DNA of 64,000 nt from Dastarcus helophoroides (GCA_028583605.1 CM053326.1:32580431-32644430); one strand, 5' to 3'; positions 36,181 through 48,083 are shown, counted from the first letter of the stretch. The notes: generated from the letters alone by a model not told the origin. Numbers and translations: made by a program.

Positions 36181-36373
36181 GTTTCCATGGAAAATCGTTT
36201 TTTCATATTCAAGAAACTTTTTAATTTTATTCTTTTAACAACTGACACCCGCGCCTTCGTCTGCTTAAAAGAAGAGAAGGCATCCTTGGATCACTTTTGA
36301 AAATTTCGAAATTTTTTGAAGACTTCGATTTTTATTGTTCGACTTGTTTTGGAAATTTAAGCATTTTAAAATA

Positions 36374-37043
36374 CAATAAAACCCTGCTTAGCAAGGGTTA
36401 TATTCCATAAAAGTAGAACACTATGCGAAATAGCGTTAAACGAAGTCATATCTTTAAGTAAATAATGGCGTTAAAGGAAAACTGCTGTAAAAATTAAATA
36501 AGTCACCATTTATGTTGAAGATCGTGCTCCTGCATTTCCAATTTCCCTCTTCTTTATCACTAAGGTGATATTTTTCTTTTTCGCTATGCAAGAACTTGTC
36601 AATAAGTGGACAAGACATCCCTGCCTCTTGCCTGTGAACTCCTATCAAAATCTGCCTCATATTCAATAAATTGGTTCATACTTTCCATTATAGTGGCTAA
36701 ACTGGTTTTTAGAAATGCCATTCAAAGTTTTTTTTTGTTCTTCTTTAGAAGCACTATTTTCAATATTTTCTTCTTGATCCGCTATTTGATCAAAATTTCT
36801 TTGAGATCTCCCACATTTTTAATTCGATTTGTTTTACTAATTTGGCTACTTCGTTCATATCAAAGACAGATTTTCTAGTGTCCTCTTTTTTCCACAATCC
36901 TTTCAGATATTATTCAGTTATCTCGTTCCAAGGAAAATTTATGTATGTATGTATGTTGTATGTACTTTGGATTCCGGGAAGCCCAATGCTGCGTGCAATT
37001 TTCAGGGAATTCTACTATTCCAGCGTTAAGTGGGGTCCTATTG
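36374..37043 (-). mobile_element. Degraded pogo/Tc1-like element with transposase remnant
   Basis: The ends CAATAAAACCCTGCTTAGC and inverted CAATAGGACCCCACTTAAC are flanked by TA on both sides. On the minus strand, broken frames read NEVAKLVKQIELKN, ESMNQFIEYEADFDRSSQAR and similar hydrophilic helical pieces, such as occur in pogo/CENP-B-type transposases. Stops and shifts show it is dead. The superfamily is a judgement from the TA duplication and end sequence. Confidence 0.6.
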
Positions 37044-37867
37044 TATCCTCTTTCTTCAAAATGTTGACCATTTCTCATTTGATTATAAGAAATGTTGACT
37101 TAATTTTGAAAATTTCGACTTTTTTCAGAATTTTGAGTTTTTTCAAATTCTTTTCTTTGATTTTTTTGGGAACTTTTTAATTTTTTGGTGATTTTTGGCT
37201 TTATTAAATTTTTTTTCAAAACCAGCTTTTTGTAACTGTGCTTCTCAAAATTTCTTTTTAAATATTTTGACTTCAGTTTGCAATTTGGGATCTTTTTTCA
37301 AGCTTCTGATCATATTATTGAAAATGTATACCTTTTTCAGGGCCGTGCCGTGCTATGATGCAAAGAGGCAGCCACATCAGGCGGCACCTTAAGGAAGCTA
37401 AATCAAAATATAATTTGGGCCATTCAATAATTTAAAATGTTTACACATCGCTTTTCGGTCTATGTCAAAGTTAAGCAAATGCGGCTCTTCGATGAGTTGA
37501 GTGCAGCTCCTCTTCAAATTTTAATTCTTTATTTTTTAATTCAAAACTGTTTAGAATTTGTATTAAAAGTTTAAGCTAAAAATTGAATAAAATTCCAAAA
37601 TATAAATAAAACTTGAGTGCTTCTTAAAAAATGTTTTGAAAAAAGCCAAATTTTTAGATAAAATTAATATTTATGAAAAGGAAAAGAACTAAAAAAAGTT
37701 TAATCGTTTTTTAATAATGTCGAGTTTTTTCTCGAAATTTTCGTTTTTTTTCAAAATTCTGAGTTTACATTTTTCAGTTCTTATTATTTTTAAATCTAAA
37801 CCAGAAATGTTGGAAAAGAATCGAAACATGAAAAATCTCTTTAAAAATTTTGAGATAAAAGATGTCG

Positions 37868-37965
37868 AACTAAACACCGTGGCTTGTAATTAAGTCCAAA
37901 GAAGGTTTCACCCCTTTATCAGATTATTTAATTGCCGATATGGTAAAGGGGTGAAACCTTCTTTT
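37868..37965. mobile_element. Foldback family FB2, short internally deleted copy
   Basis: GTCCAAAGAAGGTTTCACCC at 37894 pairs with the inverted right arm GGTAAAGGGGTGAAACCTTC. It shares the outer GTGGCTTGTAATTAAGTCC flank with the copy at 46394, so the element starts before the pairing arms. Confidence 0.65.
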
Positions 37966-38616
37966 GAGATAAAAGATGGAAAAATCGGGATCAGATAAAC
38001 GAGAAAAGAGTTATTATTACAAGTCGAAAATTCAAGCTTGCAGTTAAAATTTTAGGAGAAACGTGAAAATAAAATTTTAGCTCCAAGACAAAATTTTGAA
38101 AGGTTGAAAAAATAATATTCAAAAACTTCGAGAAAGTCAAAATTTTGAAAAACAAGTAAACTTAAAAAAATGGCTTTTTAAAAATTATGAAACCAAAACG
38201 GAATTTTAAAAAGGGTTCAAACTTAAAAAACCGAAATATTAAATTTTTTTTAGAAATTTAGAGCAAAAGTCGAAATTTCGAAAATAAGGCATAACTTTCA
38301 AAAAAAAATAAATTTTGTGAAGCAGTCGAGAATTTAAAAAATGGTTGGAATTTTTAATAAAAATGAATATTATAAAAAAGAAAAAAATTGCATAAAAGTT
38401 GGAATTTTTGATAAAAGTGAAAATTATGAAAAAGAACAAAATGTTGAGTCAACATTTAAAAAAATAAAAAATTGCAAAAAACTTACCAAGAAAAACTTTC
38501 AAAATTTAGAGAGAAATATGACATTTTGAAGAAAAAATCGAAAATTTGAAAAAGAAATTAAAATTTTGTGAATAAAAAAAGACAAAATCCTTTAAAAAAT
38601 AAAGATACATAAAAAA

Positions 38617-38665
38617 AGGTTAGGTTAGGTTAGGTTGGGTTAGTTTAGGTTAGGTTAGGTTAGGT
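38617..38665. repeat. Interstitial telomere-type (TTAGG)n array
   Basis: There are about nine tandem pentamers GGTTA, with two variant units (GGTTG, GTTTA). TTAGG is the ancestral insect telomere repeat. It is embedded in A-rich degenerate repeat. Confidence 0.85.
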
Positions 38666-39339
38666 CAAGATTAAAATTTTCGGAATAATCCCAATATTAG
38701 GAGAAATAAAGGAATTTGGAGAATTGGGCGAAATTTTGAGAAATCGGTTTGAAATTTCAAGTAAAACCTCGAAACTGAGAGGAAGATTCGAAATCTTCCA
38801 GAGAGTGTCAAGAAACAAAGTCGAAATCTAGAGAAAAGGATGATTGTCGAGAAGAAAGACGAAACCTCGAGAAAAAAAAATGGTAATTTTGTACAAAAAG
38901 TTAAATTTTAAGAAAATAGTCCAATTTTGAAAATAATTGTTTTTAGAAAACAAATTTTTAAAAAGAAATTGAAATTTTGAGGTAAGGAGAACCTTCGACG
39001 AATAAATGGAGATTTTCAGGAGCCCAAAGGATTTTATTTGAAAGTCCCAATTTCTAAAAAAAAGACGAATTCTGAGAAAACTAACAGCATTTCCAAAAAG
39101 GATTAAACTAAGAAAAAATCACAAAAGCAAAAATGAATGAAAAAATTTTGAAATTTGCAAAAATTCGAATTTTTCCAGAGAAAGTCGACATTTGCCATCC
39201 ATAAATTAAAAAGGCAAAGTTTGTGAAAAATCACCTTAATGTGAAAAAAAAATGATATCAAAAAATGCCGAAAATTCCAGGAAAGTACGAATTTTGAAGA
39301 AAAAATGGAATATTGAATGTAAAATCTCCGCAGCTTCAG

Positions 39340-39786
39340 GAGCAGGGAACCCTGCTCTATTCTCGCTATGCCTACGGTCCGGTCACTTCAGTTATTTGGT
39401 TTTAAGAGAATTATTTACGTCTCTGCCCTGTCGTTCTCTGCGCCTCTGGTTAGATAAAGTGCACAAACGTAAACAGACCTTGCGGAAATGCAGTTCTCAT
39501 GAAATCTATGACCGTGACATAGTAACTTTTATGTCATCATGTTGGTATAGCGATTAACTGTTCGGCCGTTTCGGTGCATTGAGTGCATTGAGATGATGGT
39601 TGGAATGACAGTTGGTGATATTATTTTCTGCATTGTAAACATCCACAAATTCATTCAATAAACAAATTGTACGTTCTTTTAAGTATAACTAAATCATCTC
39701 AGTGTTACACATTAAAAGCAAGAGCACAACGATCGGTATGGCTAAGAAAAATTAACTACGTATTTCTGGATATTTTTAGAACAATA
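39340..39786 (+). promoter_or_regulatory. Putative DCAF8 promoter and 5' UTR
   Basis: Base composition changes abruptly from A-rich repeat to mixed sequence at about 39330. An arthropod initiator-like TCAGTT lies at 39388-39393. Two intron-like AG borders (about 39490 and 39700) suggest a spliced 5' UTR. I infer promoter location from position only. Confidence 0.35.
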
Positions 39787-39885
39787 ATGGATGAGGAAAA
39801 TATTGTGTCAAAAGATGACAAGAATATCGCAAATAACAGAAGCAATGAAGAAGCCCAGAACAATAACGAGGTGACGAGGAAATAA
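39787..39885 (+). CDS. Short upstream ORF abutting the DCAF8 start (uORF or frameshifted N-terminus)
   Basis: ATG 39787 opens 32 codons beginning MDEENIVSKDDKNIANNRSN and stops at TAA 39883-39885, four bases before the DCAF8 ATG at 39890 and one frame off. Its Asp/Glu/Asn-rich composition resembles the DCAF8 N-terminus. A single-base loss between the two would fuse them. Either it is a translated uORF or the real start is here and the sequence carries a frameshift. Not decided. Confidence 0.4.
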   Translation: MDEENIVSKDDKNIANNRSNEEAQNNNEVTRK

Positions 39886-39889
39886 ACGC

Positions 39890-42800
39890 ATGAAGATTCA
39901 AAACGGCTCTGAGGAGTCGTCCACTTCGTCAAATAACACAGAGAAAGATAATGCTAGTACTAGCTCTGATAGTGGGTTCCCGAAAACCACCAGCATTAAG
40001 AACAGAAATTACAGGAAGAGCCACGGGGATGAATCAAGTGCCAACGAAAATGAAAGGTAAACAGATGTGGTACATTAGAGTTGAATCTTAAAACTCCAGA
40101 TAATTATTGAGCAGCTGTCATTTAAATGATAATTTTTTTTATTTTGGTGAAATCTTCCATTACAAACGTTAATGTGACCATCAAAAATATTCTGTTATTT
40201 TGAAGATAAATAGGGATGCAACATTAGCCCAAAAAACTATCAATGTTTGAAAATTGATATATTTTTTTAATAAAACATCAATATTCCGTAACGATACATG
40301 CATGCTTTTCCGATGTTTTTTTTTAATATTTAATTGCGAGTTTAAGAAGTCAAAGTACGAAGGTCTAGAGAAGGCGTCAATTTAAAAAGAGATGTTTTAT
40401 TGAAATTTCGAATTTAACGTTAAAATTTCGACTTTTTTCTCAAAATTCTGAGATTAAAATTGAAATTTCGACTTTAATCTCGAAAACTCGACTTTAATCT
40501 CGAAAATTAGACTGTTATCTCGAAAATTCGATTTCTTTCTCGAAATTTCGCCTTTAAGCTCGGAATTTCGACTACAGGTAAACTCGAAACTTCGACTTCT
40601 TTCTTAAGACTTTGAGAAAAAAAGAGAAATTTCTGTATTCGATGGTTAGGTTAAGCAGATGAAAATTACGCATCACCACACCCCTTATCAATATTAACAG
40701 TTGGCAGTAGGGTGCATTCAGTAATTTCAATTTTTAATAACAAAAATTTCGGCTTTTTTATCGAAATTTCTAGATTAAAGTCGAAATTCGAAATTAGAGT
40801 TGAAATTTTGAGAAAAAAAGTCGAAGTTTCAAGATTAAAGTCGAATTTTCCGATTAAAGTCGAAATTTTGGCTTTAACCTTGGAATTTCGAGAAAAAAAA
40901 TCGATATTTCGAAATTTAAGTCAAAATTTCGAGAAAAAACTTGAAATATGGTCTCTAAACTCGAATTTTCCGAAACATTTTTTTTTCCTAGACTGTTGCC
41001 TTTTCTGCGCCTTATTTCTTTAATTATTTGTTATGACATTTTTTACTTTCGAATTTAAACCTACATTTTTTATGTATTTTTTCCTCCGAATTTTGACTAA
41101 AAACTCAAAATTACGTTTTTTGAACCGAAGATTAGGTTTGAACATTAAATTTTTCAAAAAAAGGTAGACATTTTGAGATTGCAGCCTAACAATGGAGAAC
41201 AAATTCAACTTCAACATTGATAAGTTAAATTCAAAATTTTAAAATGTTCACTTTAATTTTAAATATTTATAAAACATGCTCGAGTTTTTCAATAAAAACT
41301 CAAAGTTAAACTTCGGATTTAAAGAACAAGTTCAAATTTCGGGAAGAATATAAAATTCATAAAAATAAAATCTGGTTTAAATTTTGGAAATTTTAAAAAA
41401 GAAATGGGCTTAAAATATAGAAATTTTTTAAAAAAGTCAAAATTTTGAAAAAGAAATTAAAATATTGAGAAAGTTCGAAGATTTTATAGAGATAAATTTT
41501 GAAAAATGTTAACAATTTTCATAAAAAATTAAGTTTTAAAAGAATCGAAGTTTTTCAAAAAAGTCGAAATTTTCACAAGATTTTTTTTAAAAGGTCAGGC
41601 AAAATTTTGTAAAAATGCCAAACTTTGTAACACTCGGAATTTTCAAAAAAGTGAGGTTTTAAGATTATATCGAATTTTGAATATTTTGTACAAATAATTC
41701 GAATTTTTATAAAAAACGAAATTTTCATATTTTCAAAAAAGTCGAAACTTTAACAGACGAATTTTGAATTAAATTTTTATAGTCAAAATTTAGAAAAATA
41801 CCGACATTTTCATAAGTCAAAATTTTCAATAAAAAGATTTCCAAATATGTGGGAATCGTGAAAAATTCGATATTTTAAAGAGTTGCAATTTTTTTGAAGG
41901 AATATTCCAAAAATTGAATTCTAAGAATAAAGGCCAAATTTCGAATTTTTTATGAAAGGGAAAATTTTAGGAAAATGGCTAATTTGAAGAAGTAATGTCA
42001 AAATTTCGGTAAAAAGACGAATTTCAAGCAATAAGTCGAAACTTCCAGAAATATTAAATATCGAATTTTGAGATAAAAATCAAGATTTCGAGCCGAAGCA
42101 AACTCTAAGAAACCAATTAAAATTTTCGATAAAAAGGTTTCCAGAAATGTGCGAATTCTGAAAAATTCCATATTTTAAAAAGAGTTGGAATTTTGATAAA
42201 TAGTAAAAATTTTTAAACCAAAATTTTGAAAGATTTTAAAAAATCGAAATGCTCAAAAAAAAGTGCAACATTTTTAAAGTCCAACTAATTTAATTTCAAA
42301 ATAAATTGTAATTCTGAAAGAAGTAAAGTTTTTCAGAATAGGTCGAAATTTTCAAAAAGGACAAAATTTTGAAACAATGTAGAAAATTGAACATGTCAAA
42401 ATTTTCAAGAAAATTGAAAAATTACAAGAAATGCTGAAATTTTCCAGAAAAATAAAACTTTTTTATTAAAAAACGATAAAAGTCAAAATTTTTGGAAAGT
42501 TGTTCTAATTTAATTTAAATAATGTAGTTCTGAAAGTTGGGATTTTCAAAAAAAAATCGAAATTTTGAGAAATTTCAAAAATAAGTGAAATTTTGAAAGA
42601 ATTTTGAGATTAGTTTTATCAAAAAGTGAAATGTTCAGAAATTTACAACTTGTGGAATTGTAAAAAATAAAGAGATTTAAAAAATGTCGAAATTTTTAGA
42701 AAAGCCAACATTTTGAAAAAGAAATTAAAATTCTGAAAAAATTAAAGGTCAAAAAATTGAAATTTTCAAAAAAATTCAAGCTTTTTTTTTTCAAAAAAAA

Positions 42801-45800
42801 CCTGGAAATTTTGAATAAAACTTGAACTTTTTAAAAAAGTCAGTCTAGATTTTGTAAAAATGTCAAACTTTAAAAAAGCCCCAATTTTCAAAGAAGTGAA
42901 ATTTTTAGAAAATATCGAATTTTGAAAAGAATTCGAAATTTTTTAAAAAACGAAATTTTCAAAAAATTCCAAATTTTCGACAAAATCTAAATTTTGAAAA
43001 ACAAACGAATTTTAAAAAAATATCAACATGTTTAATAGTGGAAATTTTGAAACATTTTCATAAAAAATTAAGGTTTTCAATAAAAGGTCAACATTTCCAA
43101 AAGAGTAGATATTTTGAAAAATTAATTTTGCGGAAAAAATTTTTTGAACGGGAGATTACGTTTGAAGTTCAACATTTTGAAACAAACTAGATATTACAGG
43201 CGTAGATTGAAGAACAACTTCAACATTTAAAAGTTAAACTCAAAATTTAAAAAAATTCCACTTTAATCAAAAATATTTATAAAAAAAATGTTCGAATTTT
43301 CCATAAAAATTTAAGATTAACCTCCGGATTTGAAAAAAAAATCAAATTTTGGGAAAAACTAAGGTTTATCAACATGGAATTTGGTTTAATACAAATTTTT
43401 TGAGATTCGAGATTTCTAAGAAAATTTAGAATTAAGAAATATGCAATTTTCAAATTGAAACATAGAATTTGATAAAAATATTTAATTTCTAGTAGTAGGT
43501 TGTGGCGATGTTGGTTCGATTAGAACACAAAAACCACATTATATTTTAAACATTATATTAACTAGGAATAATAACAAAAATGGACTAACCACATTGAAAA
43601 CCCGAACAGAACTCCCTAATTCATCGTTGAATTTTTCTTCTCCACTTTCCTAAAAGTGGGGGTTCTGACGTCTTCTAGAAATAATGTTAATGGCCTTCGG
43701 GGTAATTACATTTCTCAAAACTCTAATGATATTTGTAAGAAATATCGTAAAATCCCATGATCCCAATGGTCATTAGGACGTAATGCTAATTCTGTTTACG
43801 CCGATACATTATTTCTAGAAGGTACGCTACAAGGTATTAAAATTGTTTACTCAAAAATTGACAACTTTTCAGATGTTCCAGATTTGGAAATTAGGTTTGA
43901 AATTTTGAATATTCTATGTTGCTTTTTATTTGGAAACTTACTTTTCACTCAAAATCAGATTTTTTGAAATATGTTAATTTTTTTTCTGGAAATTGAGACT
44001 TTTTTGTAAAAAAAATAAAGAATAAAAAAAAGCCGAAATTCACCTAAAACAATTTTTTCTAAATGAGACCAAACATTTTAAATTTAAACTAGAAATGTTG
44101 ATATCGCGATGCGATACATCGATTTTTCAATCATTGAACTATCGTTTGCATCCCTAAAGGTAAACCATTAAACGTAGAGTTGTTATCAGAAATTAAAAGA
44201 GACTAAAAGTCATGATTGAAAATGTACACTTCTAATTATAACTATTTTTTTAATTTAGTTTATGGAAATTTTAATGTTTAACAGGAAATCTTGATTTTTT
44301 TTTTTGAAAATTTCAATTTTTTTCATCATTTTATTTTTTAACTTTCAATTTGTTCAAAAATCTCGATCGTTCGAAGTTACATAAATTTATAAAAAGAGTA
44401 TTTGGTTTTTATGGAAACTTTGAATTGTTTCTGAAAATTAGAGGTTAGTATTTACCAGTGTTTCCTTAAAAGACTTGTAAGTTGGCAATTTATACTTTTC
44501 TTATCAATTTTGACTTTATTTTAAAAATCTCGACCTTGCTTTCTCAAAATTTCGTCTTGTCGAAATTTTAAAGACTAATATGATTAGATTTAAAATTAAT
44601 CTTACTCGCAGTGGTGAAGAAGAAGGCTTGAACACATTGGACAGCAACACGGAAGATGATGAGCTAGATGAGCTTTCCAGGAGTCCAACTGGTTCATCAC
44701 CGACCGTAATCGACGGTACTGACTCAGACGACGATGACGACGACGAAGAAGAAGAACAAAAGCAAGAAGGGGAAAAACGAAAACAAGAAGAAGAAGACCC
44801 AGCTGTACTGAAAAAGCCAAAACCGAAACCGAAGTGGTTTATGGTACCTGAACTTATAAGTCGCCAGATAGGTTATAGCTCTAAATTACAGAATGTAGAC
44901 TTATTTCAGAAACGTTGTACTGGATCTCTTTATAGCGTACAACGTTTGGAATTAATGTATAAATTGGAAGAGCACTTAGGCTGTGTTAACTGTTTAAATT
45001 TTCATCCGACTGGTTCATATTTGATCAGTGGATCTGATGATTTACACATAATTCTATGGGATTGGAAAATCGGAAAATTCGTTCTGAAGTACGACACAAA
45101 ACATCATGGTAACGTTTTTCAGAGCAAATTTTTACATTTGAGCGGAGATATGCACATCGCTTCTTGTGCTAGGGATGGTCAGGTAAGTTAAGCTGAACTA
45201 GGGCAATGTTTTCCTCATAAAATATCATCTAATGACCGACCTGAATATCATAAGTTACGTTAATAAAATCTTTGATTAGTATTGAACACTTTCCACTTCA
45301 AAACTTCGATTTTCTCTTTTTTTAAAAAAAAAATTTCGGTTCTAAACATCTAAATTCGAAATTTTGAATTAAAAGTTGGAATTTTTATTATTTTATTACT
45401 TTCATATTGTTTTCAAGTTTCTTTGAAATTTTGAATATCAAACTTGCAATTTTCATTTATTCGTTGATTTTTCAAAAAAAATGTGATTTTAAGTTCACAA
45501 TTTTTGTAAAAATGTTGACTTTTATTCTTTGAAATTTCATCTTTAATCTATCAGGCTTAAAGCGTAAAACTTGATTTTTTTTATATAAACTTATTTGTTT
45601 TAATTTCAGCTTTAATCTGTTGTCAGGACTAATTTTATAAACTTAAAAGTTTTTTTGTTGGAAATTTGGACATACAACAGAGTAATTTTTTTCCTCTGTT
45701 TTGACTAATAACTTACTTTTTCTAAATTTTGACAAGTCTGGTAAGTTAGGATTATTAATTTGTTCTTAAAAATGTGATAAATCGTAGTCTTTTACATTAA

Positions 45801-48083
45801 ACAGTGTCACTCATTTTAGAGTAGGGGCTTCGAGGCCTTTAGGATGAGCGCCACAGTACAGTTAACAATGTGAAAAATAATGAGAAATATTGCTTTACTA
45901 AATGGAGTCGTATGGTGTAATATTTGTCTTTTCAGGTGAGAATTGCCAGAGTGTCCACTGAAGGAGGCGTGCGCGAGAACAGAAAATTAGGCAGCCATAA
46001 AGCGCCTTGTCACAAATTGGCGGTTCTACCCGATCAACCCCATATCATACTTAGTGCTGGAGAAGATGGCGCTGTATTAAGCCACGATGTTAGAAAAACT
46101 AAACCTGAAAAGTGAGTATGGTTTACAAGAAGGTATTTTACAATTTATCTGACTTAATTATATTTTAGTGTTGTAACTGTAAAAAACGATGATAGAGAAA
46201 TAGCACTATATAGTATTCATGCAAATCCAATTAAAACACACGAATTTTGTGTAGGAGGTAAAGACGATACTGTCAGAGTGTATGATACAAGAAAGGGTAA
46301 TACGCCTCTTAGTCTTCACTCGCCATTTAAAAAGGTGAGGCCTATTTTTAATTAATCTATATATACAAAACCAAGTCCTGATACTAAAACACTGAACTAA
46401 ACGCTGTGGCTTGTGATTAAGTCCAAAGAAGGTTTCTCCACTTTACCACATTGGCAATTAAATAAATAATTACGCGATACGTATTTCGCCAGCAGAACTG
46501 GCATTTTCAAGCGTACTAATCTAAAAATATAGGCAAAAGATGCATCGACGTCATCTTGAAAATGCCAGTTCTACTGGTGAAATACGTATCGCGTAATTAT
46601 TTATTTAATTGCTGTTACGGTAAAGGGATGAAACCTTCTTTGGACATAAAGTCCTGTTAGTTACACCATTTATAACTCCAGAACGCCTGGACGGATTTTT
46701 ATGATCTTTGCTTTGTTGGATTTGTTTCCACCTCGAATAGCAGAATAACGACTAAAATATATAAAAAATGCACGAAAAAAATATTTATAAGGAATTCATG
46801 TGCAGCGCCATCTCTACATGGTTTTAATTATCAAACCAGTAACACACAACAATAATATCAGGAAAAAACCAAAATGATAGTTTAAGTCAAAATTTTGAAC
46901 TTCAGTTCAGTTCATATTGGAATAATGGGTCAAAATTTCAAGATTAGATTAGAGATTTCAGACAAAGTTCAAAAAAATTGAATTTAAGAAAAATTCGAAA
47001 CTTCAAGTTTAAGGCCGAAATTTTTGAAAAAAAAAAGTTAAAACGGAAAGTGCCTATTTAAAAAAAATAGAAAGAATGTTGAGCTATTACGAAATTAAAA
47101 TCGAAAATTCGAGAAGTCAAGGTCGAAAATTGCGGTTTTTTCTTAAATTTCATCTTAAAATTCCAAATTTCGAATAATATTATGTATTTGACTTAAAAAT
47201 GGAAACTAGAAGGACTTATAAGTTTTTTCTAAATTTTAGCTTTCCTTAAATTCTTAATACTCTCGACATTTCTAGACTGTAAACTGTCTGGACTTTTTCC
47301 CTAAGTTCTCCGGTCACACTCGATTTATTTTTGTTTCTAGGATCAACCAAGTTACTACATGGGTTTGCACCTAACTTGCGCTGTATATAATTATAATGGA
47401 TCGGAAATATTAGCCTCGTATAACGACGCCGATATATATTTATTTGACGTAAACGCTCCCCAAGGCAACTTTATTCACAAATACGAAGGTCACAGAAACG
47501 GTGCTACCATCAAAGGTGTCAATTTTTTCGGTCCGAAATCCGAATACATCGTCAGCGGATCAGACTGCGGTAACGTATTTTATTGGGATAAAAACACTGA
47601 AGCTATTGTACAGTGTATGCTAGCTGATGATAATGGAGTTGTAAGTATTGCTTTTATTTTTGGATGCGGTTCTAAATTGTAGTTTACAGGTGAATTGCTT
47701 GGAACCACATCCGCACTTACCTTTTATTTGTACAAGTGGATTAGACTGGGATGTTAAGGTTTGGGTTCCTTCTTGTGAAGAGGACCCGGCACTGAAAAAT
47801 CTAGGAGAAACTATTAAAAATAATAACAAATCAAGATTTAGTTCCGCTTCAAATTTGTATGATGCGCCTATGTTGTGGATGCTCTGGAGACATTTAAGGA
47901 GCGCTGGCGACATTCGCGTAAATACCCCACAATTTAGTGGAAATATTTTCAGTGTTCATTTATTATTTTTTTTTACAGAGAGAATTGGTAACAGCCGATT
48001 CAAGTACTGATAGTCCTTCAGATGAAGATGATGATGATGATTTGGGTGAACTGCATGTTGCCTCCGAGTGTACCACATCTTAA
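39890..48083 (+). CDS. DCAF8: DDB1- and CUL4-associated factor 8-like WD40 protein
   Basis: Substrate-receptor family of CUL4-DDB1 (CRL4) ubiquitin ligases. Coding exons are 39890-40056, 44612-45182, 45936-46111, 46169-46334, 47341-47640, 47690-47917 and 47979-48083. All have GT-AG borders and matching phases, totalling 1713 nt (570 aa; human DCAF8 is 597). The first 120 or so residues are Ser/Asn-rich then acidic (DGTDSDDDDDDEEEEQKQEG), with a basic KKPKPKPKW patch. WD40 repeats follow: HLGCVNCLNFHPTGSYLISG through ILWDWKIGKF; LPDQPHIILSAGEDGAVLSH with DVRKT; GGKDDTVRVYDTRKGN; EYIVSGSDCGNVFYWDK; and HPHLPFICTSGLDWDVKVW. The Asp-x-Arg ends (HDVR, YDTR) resemble the DDB1-binding WDxR motif. 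The tail is acidic (DSPSDEDDDDDL). Intron 1 (4.6 kb) holds a hAT-type element and intron 4 a MITE. AATAAA follows the stop by about 95 nt. Family assignment is firm. Confidence 0.93.
40401..40580. repeat. 20-bp tandem repeat, T-phase arm
   Basis: Nine units in exact 20-bp register, typified by CGAAAATTCGACTTTAATCT. Units differ by several substitutions but no indels, so the pattern is not chance. This is the clearest form of the degenerate repeat seen elsewhere in the window. Confidence 0.85.
40741..40970. repeat. 20-bp tandem repeat, A-phase (inverted) arm
   Basis: Eleven units in exact 20-bp register, typified by TCGAAATTTCAAGATTAAAG, the reverse complement of the arm at 40401-40580. A 160-bp non-repeat spacer with a short GGTTAGGTTA lies between the arms. 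Confidence 0.85.
45183..45935 (+). other. DCAF8 intron 2
   Basis: GTAAGT to TTTTCAG. Mostly degenerate AT repeat; no additional exon. Confidence 0.75.
46335..47340 (+). other. DCAF8 intron 4
   Basis: GTGAGG to TTTCTAG. Holds the FB2 foldback, then CAGCGCCATCT near 46803 (CTCF-like word) and about 450 bp of degenerate AT repeat. Confidence 0.75.
46394..46650. mobile_element. Foldback family FB2, full copy in DCAF8 intron 4
   Basis: The arms AAGAAGGTTTCTCCACTTTA and its inverted partner are followed by TTAAATAAATAATTACGCGA, TACGTATTTC and AGAACTGGCATTTTCAAG. The last three recur inverted at 46550-46615. Loop about 45 bp. Downstream (46671-46850) is more mobile-looking sequence with ATAACTCCAGAACGCCTGGA. 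Confidence 0.72.

Larger units (their letters stand above)
37046..39330. repeat. Degenerate repeat block, T-rich then A-rich
   Basis: T-rich words to about 37340, then a lone hAT-like end (CAGGGCCGTGCCGTGC, AGGCGGCACC), then A-rich words from 37600 to 39330. It includes the FB2 copy and the TTAGG array. Confidence 0.65.
40211..44156. mobile_element. Large hAT-type element, 3946 bp, filled with degenerate AT repeat
   Basis: The ends TAGGGATGCAAC and inverted TAGGGATGCAAAC are followed on both sides by related ACTATCAATG/GATAGTTCAATG and TTGAAAA words. The flanks are AAGATAAA (40203-40210) and AAGGTAAA (44157-44164), a 7-of-8 target duplication. The interior is the 20-bp repeat plus a short low-repeat patch at 43500-43870. 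The element sits in DCAF8 intron 1. Confidence 0.82.

Noticed and set aside
44602..44820. 72-codon minus frame opposite the acidic DCAF8 exon
   Set aside because: Antisense of a Glu/Asp-rich stretch gives a spurious Leu/Ser/Arg frame.
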